Assembly (NCBI GenBank): GCA_017631315.1 | Contig: JAGBTN010000010.1 | Span: 91,555-155,554, forward strand | DNA from: Bacteroidaceae bacterium | GTDB lineage: Bacteria > Bacteroidota > Bacteroidia > Bacteroidales > Bacteroidaceae | DNA: 64,000 nt | Direction of reading: 5' to 3' | Part shown: piece after piece, positions 26,586 to 34,624 of the stretch | How the letters are laid out: the number at the start of each line of letters is the position of its first letter | Numbering within the stretch: the first letter of the stretch is position 1 | Translations under genes and position numbers: made by a program | Notes under the pieces: generated by a model | The model's input: the letters and a program-made list of their open reading frames with translations, nothing else | Told to the model about the DNA's origin: nothing | Database searches by the model: none

Positions 26586-27647
26586 ATGACGAAGTCTGAA
26601 ATTTTATTTTGGGAACTGCTGCGTGTTTGCATTAGCATGAGAAAAACTCTGTCTCAATCATTCACGGACGAGCAGTGGAACGGGGCATTGAGGCTGGCAC
26701 AGGAACAAACTGTTGTCGGTGTGCTGGTCAATGCCTTGGAGCAACTGCCAAAGGAGCAACTGCCTTCGAGGCTCATCTTGTTGCAGTGGATTGGAATGGG
26801 GGAACTTATTGTTGGCAATTCCGACAAACTGACAAAAGCAAGCATCGATACTGTGAAGTTTTTCCGAGATAATAGCTTTGCATGCCACATCCTGAAGGGG
26901 TGTTCTGTGGCTCGTTACTATCCTGTGCCTCTTCGCCGCACTTCGGGCGATGTGGATGTCTGGGTTGATGCAAAAAGAAAGGTGATTTACAATTTTGCCC
27001 GAAACTTCGACAAAGACAGAAAGATACATGGGGCAAACTATCACCACATACATCTCCATTTGCACGAAGATGTGCACACCGAAGTGCATATCTGGCCATC
27101 GTGTTTGAGCAGTCCATTGAGAAACCACAGGCTGCATAAGTTCTGCCGCCTGCACCGGCCAACGATGGAAACAGATAAACCATCGTTGGCTTTTGACAGA
27201 GTCTTTATCCTGTTGCATGCCTATCAGCATTTGTGTGGACATGGGGTGGGGCTACGGCAACTGATGGATTACTACTATGTGCTTAAGCAAGGCTTCACGG
27301 AGGACGAGAAGGCTGATGCTGTCTTTTGGATCTCCCAACTTGGCATGAAACGTTTTGCAGAAGGCGTGATGTGGATATTCCAAAGAGTTTTTGGCATGGA
27401 GGAGAAGTATCTGCTTTTCGAGCCTAACGAGAAAGAGGGACGGTTCATCATGCGTGAGGTGATGCTGACCGGCAACATGGGACATAGCGAAACACGCAAA
27501 TGGGGCTCGCTGAAAACGCCTTTGTCGAGGTTCGTATACAATCTGCGACGTGACATTTATTTTCTTACACACTATCCACACGAGGCGATATGGCAACCAT
27601 TCTTCTCGCTTTACCTCAATGTGTGGAGAGTATTGGCAGTGCATTAG
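26586..27647 (+). CDS. Nucleotidyltransferase-fold protein at the end of the capsule locus
   Basis: 353 residues from the ATG at 26586; a longer start at 26562 (TTG) would overlap the aminotransferase. The motif RRTSGDVDVWVD (G-D-x-D) and the general layout match the NTP_transf_5 family, which often ends exopolysaccharide clusters in Bacteroidetes. HLHEDVHTEVHIWPSCLSS follows. The family's target is not known. No membrane segments. Last gene before the tRNA block. Confidence 0.78.
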   Translation: MTKSEILFWELLRVCISMRKTLSQSFTDEQWNGALRLAQEQTVVGVLVNALEQLPKEQLPSRLILLQWIGMGELIVGNSDKLTKASIDTVKFFRDNSFACHILKGCSVARYYPVPLRRTSGDVDVWVDAKRKVIYNFARNFDKDRKIHGANYHHIHLHLHEDVHTEVHIWPSCLSSPLRNHRLHKFCRLHRPTMETDKPSLAFDRVFILLHAYQHLCGHGVGLRQLMDYYYVLKQGFTEDEKADAVFWISQLGMKRFAEGVMWIFQRVFGMEEKYLLFEPNEKEGRFIMREVMLTGNMGHSETRKWGSLKTPLSRFVYNLRRDIYFLTHYPHEAIWQPFFSLYLNVWRVLAVH

Positions 27648-27722
27648 ACACCCCAAGAAACGCTTATATGAAGGCTGAAGACAAAAAAAATAATGATTTT
27701 TTGCAAAAAAGTGTCCAAATGT

Positions 27723-27753
27723 TTTGTGGATATCAAAAAAAGCCTTACCTTTG
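27723..27753 (+). promoter_or_regulatory. Promoter of the tRNA-Leu/tRNA-Gly operon
   Basis: TTTG at 27723-27726, 19 bp, then TACCTTTG at 27746-27753. Both elements and the spacing fit the Bacteroidetes consensus. The first tRNA starts 77 bp later. Confidence 0.75.
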
Positions 27754-27829
27754 CACTCGCAATTCAGAGGAATAGCATAAAAGGTTGCTCTATTGAGGAG
27801 TAGAATTTTCTGAAAAGACAACATTAGTT

Positions 27830-27912
27830 GGAGAGGTGGCGGAATTGGTAGACGCGCTACTTTGAGGGGGTAGTGCCAGTATGGCGTGGGAGTTCGAGTC
27901 TCCTCCTCTTCA
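27830..27912 (+). tRNA. tRNA-Leu (anticodon GAG)
   Basis: Class II tRNA, 83 nt. Acceptor GGAGAGG pairs with CCTCTTC (one G-T). The anticodon stem CTACT/GGTAG encloses TTGAGGG with GAG at 34-36. The T arm contains GTTCGAGTC. CCA is not encoded. Confidence 0.95.
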
Positions 27913-27923
27913 CACAATGTCAG

Positions 27924-27996
27924 GCGGAAATAGCTCAGTTGGTAGAGCACAACCTTGCCAAGGTTGGGGTCGCGAGTTCGAGTCTCGTTTTCCGCT
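27924..27996 (+). tRNA. tRNA-Gly (anticodon GCC)
   Basis: 73 nt. Acceptor GCGGAAA/TTTCCGC, D arm AGCTCAGTTGGTAGAGC, anticodon loop with GCC in CCTTGCCAAGG, T arm with GTTCGAGTC. Lies 11 bp after tRNA-Leu, so co-transcribed. Its 3' end is duplicated downstream. Confidence 0.96.
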
Positions 27997-28067
27997 CGCA
28001 GAGCATGAAACGAGCTCAAGGTTAAAACAGCATCGAGTCTCGTTTTCCGCTCGTAGAGCAAAACGAG
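27978..28067. repeat. Duplicated 3' end of tRNA-Gly
   Basis: A 21-bp stretch (TCGAGTCTCGTTTTCCGCTC plus G) at 27978-27998 recurs exactly at 28033-28053; the next bases (AGAGCA, AAACGAG) also recur. Duplication of a tRNA 3' end is the usual mark of site-specific integration or loss; no integrase is present between the copies. Confidence 0.7.
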
Positions 28068-28113
28068 TTGAAGATGTTTAAACATTGACTCTCGTTCGCT
28101 GCTCTTTTTTTTT
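28056..28113 (+). terminator. Terminator of the first tRNA operon
   Basis: GAGCA...ACGAG pairs with CTCTCGTT...GCTC around an inner ATGTTTAAACAT palindrome, followed by nine T (28105-28113). The tRNA-Gly copy forms part of the upstream arm. Confidence 0.65.
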
Positions 28114-28119
28114 ACCCAT

Positions 28120-28203
28120 GCCCAGGTGGCGGAATGGTAGACGCGCGCGTTTCAGGTGCGCGTGCCGAGAGGCGTGCAGGTTCGAGTCCTGTTCTGGGCA
28201 CCA
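28120..28203 (+). tRNA. tRNA-Leu (anticodon CAG)
   Basis: Acceptor GCCCAGG/TCTGGGC (one G-T), anticodon stem CGCGT/GCGCG around TTCAGGT with CAG, long variable arm TGCCGAGAGGCGTGC, T arm with GTTCGAGTC. The CCA end is encoded (28201-28203), unlike tRNA-Leu(GAG). Confidence 0.95.
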
Positions 28204-28207
28204 TGAA

Positions 28208-28243
28208 AGAGAAGTTGACGAAGGACGTTGACTTCTCTTTTTT
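28208..28243 (+). terminator. Terminator after tRNA-Leu(CAG)
   Basis: AGAGAAGT (28208-28215) pairs with ACTTCTCT (28231-28238), extended inward by TGACG/CGTTG with two wobbles, and a T run follows to 28243. Confidence 0.75.
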
Positions 28244-28362
28244 ATGTATATTATCTTTTTCTCATATTCCGATTCTCTTTTCTGTCTATACATTATTATT
28301 TATTTGTCTTTACGAATTAGTAAAATAATTCAACAAAAAGGAACAATGTCTCCGTTTTTTTG

Positions 28363-28370
28363 TATCTTTG
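28363..28370 (+). promoter_or_regulatory. -7 box (TATCTTTG) of the next gene
   Basis: Exact TAnnTTTG match 23 bp before the ATG at 28393; it lies inside the longest open frame, so the start at 28393 is preferred over 28360. Confidence 0.6.
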
Positions 28371-28392
28371 CAAAAAATATACTTTGACAGAT

Positions 28393-29223
28393 ATGGAAGA
28401 CAATAATAATGATGTAATGAGCATGCCCACGAAGAAGTTGGCAAAGAAGAATATTATGAAACTTGAAAGCATTCTTGACATTAACTCTAACAACATTTGG
28501 GAATTAGATGAGTTTTCTATTGCCGAGGCTTGGGAAAGAGAACGAGAAGAAGATGACTTCAGTATAAGCGAACAAAAACTTCTTGGCACAATAAGACTGG
28601 CGTTTGAAGTTGTACACTATAACCCTGAAGACGAACGCGATATTGCAAAGTATGAAAACGGCGGATGGGCTAAGCTGACACATTGCCAGGAATCGAAGGG
28701 TTGTGTTGCTATTCGCCGAAAAGCCATAGAGCGTATCACAGACCTCAGTTACGAGAACATCAAACACATTTCAACTGCAATGCTGCTTGAACTCATCAGT
28801 CGTAACTTCGGCGGAGGATGGGATTCGATAGCTCTCTCTATTCGTGACATTATAGAGATGGGGTTTGAAATAAGTACCACTCAGTTGCCCCAGAGCCGCA
28901 TTCATGCTCCAGGAGGAACTCTTGAAAAGAAGGTGGCACAAGGTTTCGAAGTTCTGGAAATACAGAAAGGTACATGGGTTGAAGCAATTTTTGCTAAGAA
29001 GAAGGATCCCATAGAGAAGGTTCATTCCGCTCTCAATGACAGAGAATATGACGAGGACGGTAATCTCATTTCGTCGAAAAGTGAAATGGATATCAACGAT
29101 GACAATGATGATGATATCACAGAAAATGACGATACCTACTTCAGCAGTCTTACGCCCGAAGCAGCCACTGATGATTTAGAGGAAGAAGGTCTTTCAATAG
29201 AAGACGTAGAGGAGGAAGAGTAG
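28393..29223 (+). CDS. Unrecognised protein with a strongly acidic C-terminal tail
   Basis: 276 residues from MEDNNNDVMSMPTKK. I do not recognise a named family. Residues about 40-190 are a mixed helical/strand globular region (GTIRLAFEVVHYNPEDERDI, GCVAIRRKAIERITDLSYEN, GGGWDSIALSIRDIIEMGFE). The last 60 residues are dominated by Asp and Glu (DINDDNDDDITENDD, LEEEGLSIEDVEEEE). There is no signal peptide or membrane segment, so it is cytoplasmic. Its gene stands alone between the tRNA block and a convergent methyltransferase gene. The acidic tail suggests binding to basic proteins or RNA-protein complexes (inference). Confidence 0.75.
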   Translation: MEDNNNDVMSMPTKKLAKKNIMKLESILDINSNNIWELDEFSIAEAWEREREEDDFSISEQKLLGTIRLAFEVVHYNPEDERDIAKYENGGWAKLTHCQESKGCVAIRRKAIERITDLSYENIKHISTAMLLELISRNFGGGWDSIALSIRDIIEMGFEISTTQLPQSRIHAPGGTLEKKVAQGFEVLEIQKGTWVEAIFAKKKDPIEKVHSALNDREYDEDGNLISSKSEMDINDDNDDDITENDDTYFSSLTPEAATDDLEEEGLSIEDVEEEE

Positions 29224-29225
29224 TC

Positions 29226-29981
29226 TTAGCGCATACGCCTGCAAAACTCTGCACAGACAATGCCGGTGCAGACTGCAACGTTGAGACTCTCCGTGGTTAA
29301 AGCTCCCTGCGGATAATTAGGAACATAGAGGCGTCGGTTCACGAGATTTGCTATCTCGGGGCTGATGCCTTTTCCTTCATTACCCATGACAATGATGCCA
29401 GTAGAGGAAAGGGGTTCCTGATAAATGTCTTTTCCGTCGAGGAAGGTACCATAGATTGGCATGTCTAACTGCGATAGCACCTCGCCAAGATTGCATGAGT
29501 GAACTTTTACTCTTGCCAATGCACCCATGCATGATTGTACGCATTTAGGATTAAAGACATCGACGGTTCCTTCGGAACAAAGGATGTGTCGTATGCCAAA
29601 CCAGTCGGCAATCCTCAGTATTGTACCCAGATTGCCAGGGTCTTGTACAGTGTCGAGTGCTAAAACCAGTTGCTCCTTCAGGGATGAGACATCGAGATTG
29701 TTGCGTACGACGGGCATTACGGCCAGTACACTTTGTGGGGTACGAAGAAGGCTGGTTCTCTTCAGTTCCTCTGTTGTTACCTCATCGATTTCACAATCAT
29801 TTCCTATTAAATGTGAGTTCTGGCTCAGCCATTCTGGTGTTGCTGCCACATAAAGAGGCGTAGAATAGAGGAGAAGTTCGCCTACGAGTTTCGGCCCTTC
29901 TGCCACAAATGCGCTATGGCGGAGACGATACTTTTGCAGTTCGAGCGATTTAATCCATTTGATACGAGCCCTACTAATCAT
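29226..29981 (-). CDS. TrmH/SpoU-family RNA 2'-O-methyltransferase
   Basis: 251 residues. The substrate-binding N-terminal domain begins ISRARIKWIKSLELQKYR. The SPOUT knot has DTVQDPGNLGTILRIADWFG, IIVMGNEGKGISPEIANLV and ALTTESLNVAVCTGIV, the three SpoU motifs. It methylates a ribose in rRNA or tRNA; the exact site cannot be told. Convergent with the acidic protein gene (2 bp apart) and divergent from tamL. Confidence 0.92.
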   Translation of the reverse strand: MISRARIKWIKSLELQKYRLRHSAFVAEGPKLVGELLLYSTPLYVAATPEWLSQNSHLIGNDCEIDEVTTEELKRTSLLRTPQSVLAVMPVVRNNLDVSSLKEQLVLALDTVQDPGNLGTILRIADWFGIRHILCSEGTVDVFNPKCVQSCMGALARVKVHSCNLGEVLSQLDMPIYGTFLDGKDIYQEPLSSTGIIVMGNEGKGISPEIANLVNRRLYVPNYPQGALTTESLNVAVCTGIVCAEFCRRMR

Positions 29982-30003
29982 ATGTCAGCGTTTTTTTTCG
30001 ATG

Positions 30004-30011
30004 CAAAGATA
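30004..30011 (-). promoter_or_regulatory. -7 box (TATCTTTG, minus strand) of the SpoU gene
   Basis: CAAAGATA on the + strand, 22 bp upstream of the methyltransferase start; exact TAnnTTTG match. Confidence 0.6.
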
Positions 30012-30094
30012 CGAAAAAGTTCATAGTTTAGGATTCCTGATGTGGAGTTTTTGCTATTTCATTTTCCTTTTTTCATAGTTTCGATTTTTTGTTG

Positions 30095-30102
30095 TATCTT
30101 TG
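30095..30102 (+). promoter_or_regulatory. -7 box (TATCTTTG) of tamL
   Basis: Exact TAnnTTTG match directly before the likely start of tamL; with it, an in-frame TTG start at 30089 is excluded. Confidence 0.6.
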
Positions 30103-30106
30103 CCAC

Positions 30107-32368
30107 GTGTATATAGAGAAAAAACTCATATCCTTGTTATTGTTGTCCGCTTTAATGTTTTTACTGAGCGGATGCAACACGTCGCGCTACATACCAGAAG
30201 GCGGATACCTGCTGACGAGTACCACTATTTCGTGTGACGAAAAGCATGTAAGCACTGACGAGTTGCAGACATATATGCCACAACGCCCAAACAATAAATG
30301 GTTTTCGATCTTCAAAGTTCCATTGGGTTTGTATTCTCTCTCCGGAAAAGACAGTACGAAACGCATAAATCGTTTTTTGCGACAAATGGGTGAGGCGCCA
30401 GTAATCTACGATCGTGAACGTACGATGCAAGCCTTGGGGAATATGCGACTTGTGATGCACAATATGGGTTATCTAAATGCCGAAGTCTTTCTCATGGAAA
30501 CTGCCAAAAAGAATCGGATGAAGATAAACTATCATATTATTCCGCATGAACAATATAAAATACGCAATTTGACGCTGAGTATTCAAGATAAAGCTCTTGA
30601 ACACACTCTTGACAGCCTCGGTTATCGACCTGCAATTAGCCCGGAAACAGGTGTAGGTAGTAAACCTTACAGCGCAAATGAACTTGATGCCGAACGAAGT
30701 CGGATATATGATCTACTGATTGAGAATGGTTATTACAAATTCAACAAGGAATATGTTCATTTTCGTGTTGATACGACATTAGGGCATCACCTTGCTGATG
30801 TGGAAATGATTGTAAAGCAGGTACAAAACGAAGTTGATTCGACGGATTTCACACATCATCGCTTCTATATAGGAAATATAAACTATGAACAAGCTTCAGA
30901 CAAAGCTTTTCTTCGTCCGAAAGTCTTAAGAAATGCAACTGCAATAAGTAACGGACACCTTTATCGAGAGAGCAAAATGAACGAGACATATGCTAGAATG
31001 TCACGTCTGAGTGCTGTTGCTGCAGCAAATGTTCATGTTTCACCCAGAAATGATGGTAGTGACACACTTGATGTGAACATTTCTCTCACTCCCAATAAAC
31101 AAAACTCTTTCAGCACAGAACTCGAAGGTACTAATTCTGCCGGAGACCTCGGTGCAGCCGCAAGCATAACATATCAAAACCGAAATCTCTTCAAAGGTTC
31201 AGAACTGTTCAACATTAAACTCCGTGGTGCATTCGAAGCCATTAAGGGATTGAGTGGTTATGCTGACCAGAATTTCATCGAATACAGTATCGAAACAGGA
31301 CTTACTTTTCCTGATTTAAGAATACCTTTTCTACGTCCATCCTTCAGAAGGAGCGCTCAAGCAAGTACTGAGGTAAGCTTAGCTTTCGATTCTCAAGACC
31401 GTCCGGAGTTTCATCGTCGTGTTTTGGCTGGCACACTTCGTTATCGTTGGGCACGAAGAAACAGACAACTTCAGCACAGGTTCGACCTTCTGAACCTCGA
31501 CTATGTCTTCATGCCATGGATTAGCGATACGTTTCGCGACATGTATCTCAGCGATCCGCAGAACAGGAATGCCATCTTGAAGTACAACTACGAGAACCTG
31601 TTTATCATGAATTGGAGCTATCAGTTTGTCTATAACTCCAGGTCGCTCGGTAATTCCGCCAGCAATTACGGCACAAATGCTTATACAATCAGGTTGGGCA
31701 TTGAAACAGCAGGCAACTTACTCTACGGACTGTCTTCTGCTTCAAGCATGAAACGTAATGCAGACAATCAGTACACACTTTTTGGCATCGCATATGCACA
31801 ATATGCAAAGTTAGATTTCTCGTTTTGCAAGAGTTTCTTGATAAACAAAAATAATTCTTTTGCCATGCGTGCTGCTTTTGGTATTGCTGCTCCTTATGGC
31901 AACTCGGACATCTTACCTTATGAAAAACGTTATTTCAGTGGTGGAGCAAACAGTGTGAGAGGATGGAGTGTTCGTGAGCTTGGTCCAGGAAGTTTTATAG
32001 GAAATGATGGACGTATCGACTTTATCAATCAAACAGGCGATATCAAACTTGATCTTAATGTAGAATATCGTACACATCTCTTTTGGAAGTTCGATGGTGC
32101 AGCCTTCATAGATGCAGGCAATATCTGGACAATTCGTGATTATAAGGAACAACCAGGAGGTCAGTTCCGCATAGATGAGTTCTGGCGACAAATCGCTGTG
32201 TCTTATGGTTTGGGCATTCGCCTGAATTTGGGATATTTTATATTGAGATTTGATGGCGGCATGAAGGCTATACATCCTTCATACAAAGACCATCGTAAAT
32301 TCCCAATCGTTCATCCTAATTTCAAACGTGATTTTACATTCCATTTTGCAGTAGGCATGCCATTCTAA
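30107..32368 (+). CDS. tamL: BamA/TamA-family outer-membrane lipoprotein (TamL)
   Basis: About 753 residues. A lipoprotein signal is clear (SLLLLSALMFLLSGC, lipobox LSGC). POTRA-like repeats fill residues about 30-320 and a 16-stranded Omp85 barrel the rest, with YFSGGANSVRGWSVRELGPG (the RGF/RGW family motif) and a final aromatic FHFAVGMPF strand. TamL is the Bacteroidetes lipidated TamA relative, thought to insert outer-membrane proteins with TamB; tamB is not in this window. The start is uncertain: no ATG precedes the signal core, GTG at 30107 fits just after the -7 box, TTG at 30134 is the alternative. Confidence 0.88.
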   Translation: MYIEKKLISLLLLSALMFLLSGCNTSRYIPEGGYLLTSTTISCDEKHVSTDELQTYMPQRPNNKWFSIFKVPLGLYSLSGKDSTKRINRFLRQMGEAPVIYDRERTMQALGNMRLVMHNMGYLNAEVFLMETAKKNRMKINYHIIPHEQYKIRNLTLSIQDKALEHTLDSLGYRPAISPETGVGSKPYSANELDAERSRIYDLLIENGYYKFNKEYVHFRVDTTLGHHLADVEMIVKQVQNEVDSTDFTHHRFYIGNINYEQASDKAFLRPKVLRNATAISNGHLYRESKMNETYARMSRLSAVAAANVHVSPRNDGSDTLDVNISLTPNKQNSFSTELEGTNSAGDLGAAASITYQNRNLFKGSELFNIKLRGAFEAIKGLSGYADQNFIEYSIETGLTFPDLRIPFLRPSFRRSAQASTEVSLAFDSQDRPEFHRRVLAGTLRYRWARRNRQLQHRFDLLNLDYVFMPWISDTFRDMYLSDPQNRNAILKYNYENLFIMNWSYQFVYNSRSLGNSASNYGTNAYTIRLGIETAGNLLYGLSSASSMKRNADNQYTLFGIAYAQYAKLDFSFCKSFLINKNNSFAMRAAFGIAAPYGNSDILPYEKRYFSGGANSVRGWSVRELGPGSFIGNDGRIDFINQTGDIKLDLNVEYRTHLFWKFDGAAFIDAGNIWTIRDYKEQPGGQFRIDEFWRQIAVSYGLGIRLNLGYFILRFDGGMKAIHPSYKDHRKFPIVHPNFKRDFTFHFAVGMPF

Positions 32369-32379
32369 AGATATATATT

Positions 32380-33264
32380 ATGCGACTCTCAATTCTTATT
32401 CCGACACATAATTACGACTGCACTCAATTAGTGCATGATTTAGAGACACAACTCTCTGAAGACGATGAAATTATTGTTGGCAATGATTGTTCAACAGATA
32501 AGAGTATAGTTGCAAAATTAAACGAAATTGGAAACTCTGGCAATTCTCGATTATATACACCAAGTGAAAATCAACATCCATTAGGCAGAGCGGCCATACG
32601 CAATGCCCTCGCAAGAGAGGCTAAAGGAGAATGGCTGCTCTTTATTGATGCTGATGCAGAAGTGCGCAGTAAAACATTCATCGAGGATTATTTGTCAGTA
32701 ACTAAATTCGCACCTGTGGTTTGTGGGGGCACAGGAAATTTACCAGAATGTCCAAGCCCTGAATACCGATTACGCTACGACTATGAAGTAGAAGCAGAAC
32801 AGAGACTCACCGTTGAAAGACGTCAACGTTTTCCTTATGCACAATTAGCAACGTTCAACTTCCTAATTCGACGAGACATTTTTCTTTCTATCTGCTTTGA
32901 CGAAGGTTTTAAAGAATATGGATACGAAGATACATGTTTCGGTTTTCAACTGAAACAACGTGGAATTGCTATACATCACATTGATAACAAACTCACACAT
33001 TTAGGCATCGAAACATCCGATGTGTATTTATCAAAAATTGAAACAGCGTTGCGAACTCTTTCCAAAATAGAAAAAGAACAACGCAAACTGGTTCGTCTCT
33101 CCGGGTTTGCAATGAAGTTGGAACGATATTATCTACTTGGACTTATACGTTGTGTATTTCGGTTGACGAAAAAACTATTACGTGCAAATTTGCTTGGAAA
33201 ACACCCTAACCAAAAACTATTCACCTTCTATAAACTCGGTTATTATGCAGACTTAATGCCGTAA
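32380..33264 (+). CDS. Glycosyltransferase family 2
   Basis: 294 residues. LSILIPTHNYDCTQLVHDLE, DEIIVGNDCSTDKS, GEWLLFIDADAEVRSKTFIE (DxD) and the C-terminal EYGYEDTCFGFQLKQRGIAI (ED-x-x-F) show a GT2 of the chondroitin-polymerase-like group. It starts 12 bp after tamL and is probably co-transcribed. The target is unknown; it lies outside the capsule locus. Confidence 0.9.
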   Translation: MRLSILIPTHNYDCTQLVHDLETQLSEDDEIIVGNDCSTDKSIVAKLNEIGNSGNSRLYTPSENQHPLGRAAIRNALAREAKGEWLLFIDADAEVRSKTFIEDYLSVTKFAPVVCGGTGNLPECPSPEYRLRYDYEVEAEQRLTVERRQRFPYAQLATFNFLIRRDIFLSICFDEGFKEYGYEDTCFGFQLKQRGIAIHHIDNKLTHLGIETSDVYLSKIETALRTLSKIEKEQRKLVRLSGFAMKLERYYLLGLIRCVFRLTKKLLRANLLGKHPNQKLFTFYKLGYYADLMP

Positions 33265-33286
33265 GAAGGTTCTCACATTATATCTG

Positions 33287-34288
33287 TTATCGTTCGCCTT
33301 CTCTAATCTGAATGCCTTGTTCCATACGTTCTTGTGCAATAGCTATCTCTTGCATGACTCGCATTACATATGGAATAACAATATGACATTCGCTTTTGTT
33401 TTCTATAAGAGCGACAAACTCTTCAAACTCATAACTTAAACGGTGTCGATTAGGTTCCTGTTTGTAAGTGACTGGTTCTTGACCATTCAAATGTAATGTG
33501 AAAGAATCTAGTACGCTAACTGAGCCATGTATTTCGATGTAGCCATCTTCTCCCTGAATACAGCCATAACTTAAACCATCGGAATCCTTTGATGCACTAA
33601 GGACTGCCAAAGAAGTAGGGTAGTGACAAAGTAGAGTTCCACTGGTATCAATGCCATTGTATCCACGGTTACAATCATAACGAATCGTGCGCGGAGGACC
33701 AAACAAGCCTATTGTGAAACAAAGATTATATATATTGAGATCGGGCAGTGTGCCACCAGCCATTTGGGGATCGAAAACAGGAGTGAGTTCTCCTTTGAGG
33801 TAACGATCATACCGACTGCTACGTTGGGCATAGTTACAATGAATCATCCTGATTGTACCTATCTGTGGCAAAATCTCTTGTAATTTTCGGTAAAGTGGCA
33901 TATAGAGAAGAGAGAATGCGGGCAAACAGTAGACACAACGCTGAATTGCGATATCCATCAGTTGTTCTGTTTGAATACGATTAACGGCAATTGGTTTCTC
34001 TACAATTACATTCTTACCTGCCATCATTGCAGCCAATGCATATTCATGATGTACATGGTTTGCATTGGCAATATATACATAATCAGCTTCTGCTTCTTGA
34101 AGCATCCGGTCGAAATCTGTATATACAAATCCCGTAGGAGCAAAAGCCTGGCAAAGGTCAATTGCATGTTCAATGCTATGTTCGCGTGCATATATGCCAG
34201 TTACTTCAATTTTACCCTTAAATTCGTTGCAAAACATGCGCAAAACTTCCTCAACGATTTTGCCTGTGCCAGCTATGGATATTTTCAT
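33287..34288 (-). CDS. Gfo/Idh/MocA-family oxidoreductase
   Basis: 333 residues. Rossmann start MKISIAGTGKIVEEVLRMF, then YVYIANANHVHHEYALAAMM and KNVIVEKPIAVNRIQTEQLM with the conserved EKP lysine. The C-terminal half is the GFO_IDH beta-sheet domain. It uses NAD(P) on a sugar or polyol derivative. The cofactor loop (GTGKIVEEV) is slightly different from GxGxxG. It is convergent with the GT2, and its promoter lies just left of the provirus. Confidence 0.88.
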   Translation of the reverse strand: MKISIAGTGKIVEEVLRMFCNEFKGKIEVTGIYAREHSIEHAIDLCQAFAPTGFVYTDFDRMLQEAEADYVYIANANHVHHEYALAAMMAGKNVIVEKPIAVNRIQTEQLMDIAIQRCVYCLPAFSLLYMPLYRKLQEILPQIGTIRMIHCNYAQRSSRYDRYLKGELTPVFDPQMAGGTLPDLNIYNLCFTIGLFGPPRTIRYDCNRGYNGIDTSGTLLCHYPTSLAVLSASKDSDGLSYGCIQGEDGYIEIHGSVSVLDSFTLHLNGQEPVTYKQEPNRHRLSYEFEEFVALIENKSECHIVIPYVMRVMQEIAIAQERMEQGIQIREGER

Positions 34289-34320
34289 AGTTTATAATGA
34301 TAAATCGATGTTATTTTCAA

Positions 34321-34351
34321 CAAAGATAGTTAGTTTGTCAAAATTTACAAA
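34321..34351 (-). promoter_or_regulatory. Promoter of the Gfo/Idh gene (minus strand)
   Basis: On the minus strand TTTG (34348-34351), 19 bp, TATCTTTG (34321-34328). Exact consensus and spacing, 33 bp before the start. The provirus attL begins 21 bp upstream of the promoter, so the insertion spared it. Confidence 0.75.
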
Positions 34352-34371
34352 AATTTTTCTGAATATATTAT

Positions 34372-34399
34372 ACTAAACATAACACCCATTATAGAAAAT
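34372..34399 (-). other. attL, dif-like Xer recombination site
   Basis: Read on the minus strand: ATTTTCTATAA (XerC-type arm), TGGGTG (6-bp centre), TTATGTTTAGT (XerD-type arm). The 11-6-11 layout and arms resemble E. coli dif (GGTGCGCATAA, TGTATA, TTATGTTAAAT). It shares 18 bp with the site at 40520. Confidence 0.8.
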
Positions 34400-34402
34400 A
34401 CA

Positions 34403-34410
34403 TACATTTG
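34403..34410 (+). promoter_or_regulatory. -7 box (TACATTTG) of the provirus early transcript
   Basis: Exact TAnnTTTG, 12 bp inside the provirus left end and 50 bp before the first small gene. Because it abuts attL, any -33 region is supplied by the joint sequence and could differ between the integrated and circular forms. Confidence 0.55.
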
Positions 34411-34415
34411 CAGTG

Positions 34416-34457
34416 TCAAATATTAAAAACAAAGTATCAAATATTAAAAACAAAGTA
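34416..34457 (+). repeat. Tandem 21-bp repeat in the provirus leader
   Basis: Two exact adjacent copies (34416-34436, 34437-34457) of a 21-bp unit beginning TCAAATATTAAAAAC, ending 2 bp before the ATG of the first small gene. It could bind a regulator or be a slippage product. Confidence 0.75.
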
Positions 34458-34459
34458 AA

Positions 34460-34624
34460 ATGGATAAAAAAATAATTGACTCAAACACTATTTATGTTGT
34501 TTTTTCTAAACATTCAATTTATGGTGTTTTTGAAGATAAACAAGAGGCTTTGAAAATGTTCTCCGACCTTTCCGACCCTTTCGACGAAGTTTCTATTGTA
34601 ACAAAATTTATATTACGTAAATAA
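34460..34624 (+). CDS. Small provirus protein, 54 aa, unknown
   Basis: MDKKIIDSNTIYVVFSKHSI, then YGVFEDKQEALKMFSDLSDP, then FDEVSIVTKFILRK. It follows the -7 box at 34403 and abuts the next gene with no gap (TAAATG). A short alpha/beta protein without a membrane segment; I recognise no family. Microvirus early genes of this size often act in host takeover or replication, but nothing in the sequence proves it. Confidence 0.6.
   Translation: MDKKIIDSNTIYVVFSKHSIYGVFEDKQEALKMFSDLSDPFDEVSIVTKFILRK

Noticed and set aside
6391-27647. Insertion sequences in the capsule locus
   Set aside because: No transposase-like frames or IS-type terminal repeats were seen despite the mosaic composition.
27252-28085. 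Long open frame on the minus strand (277 codons)
   Set aside because: It covers the tRNA-Leu and tRNA-Gly genes and the antisense of the nucleotidyltransferase gene; it is a shadow.
30089-30106. Upstream TTG start for tamL
   Set aside because: The -7 promoter box at 30095-30102 lies inside this extension, so it would not be transcribed.
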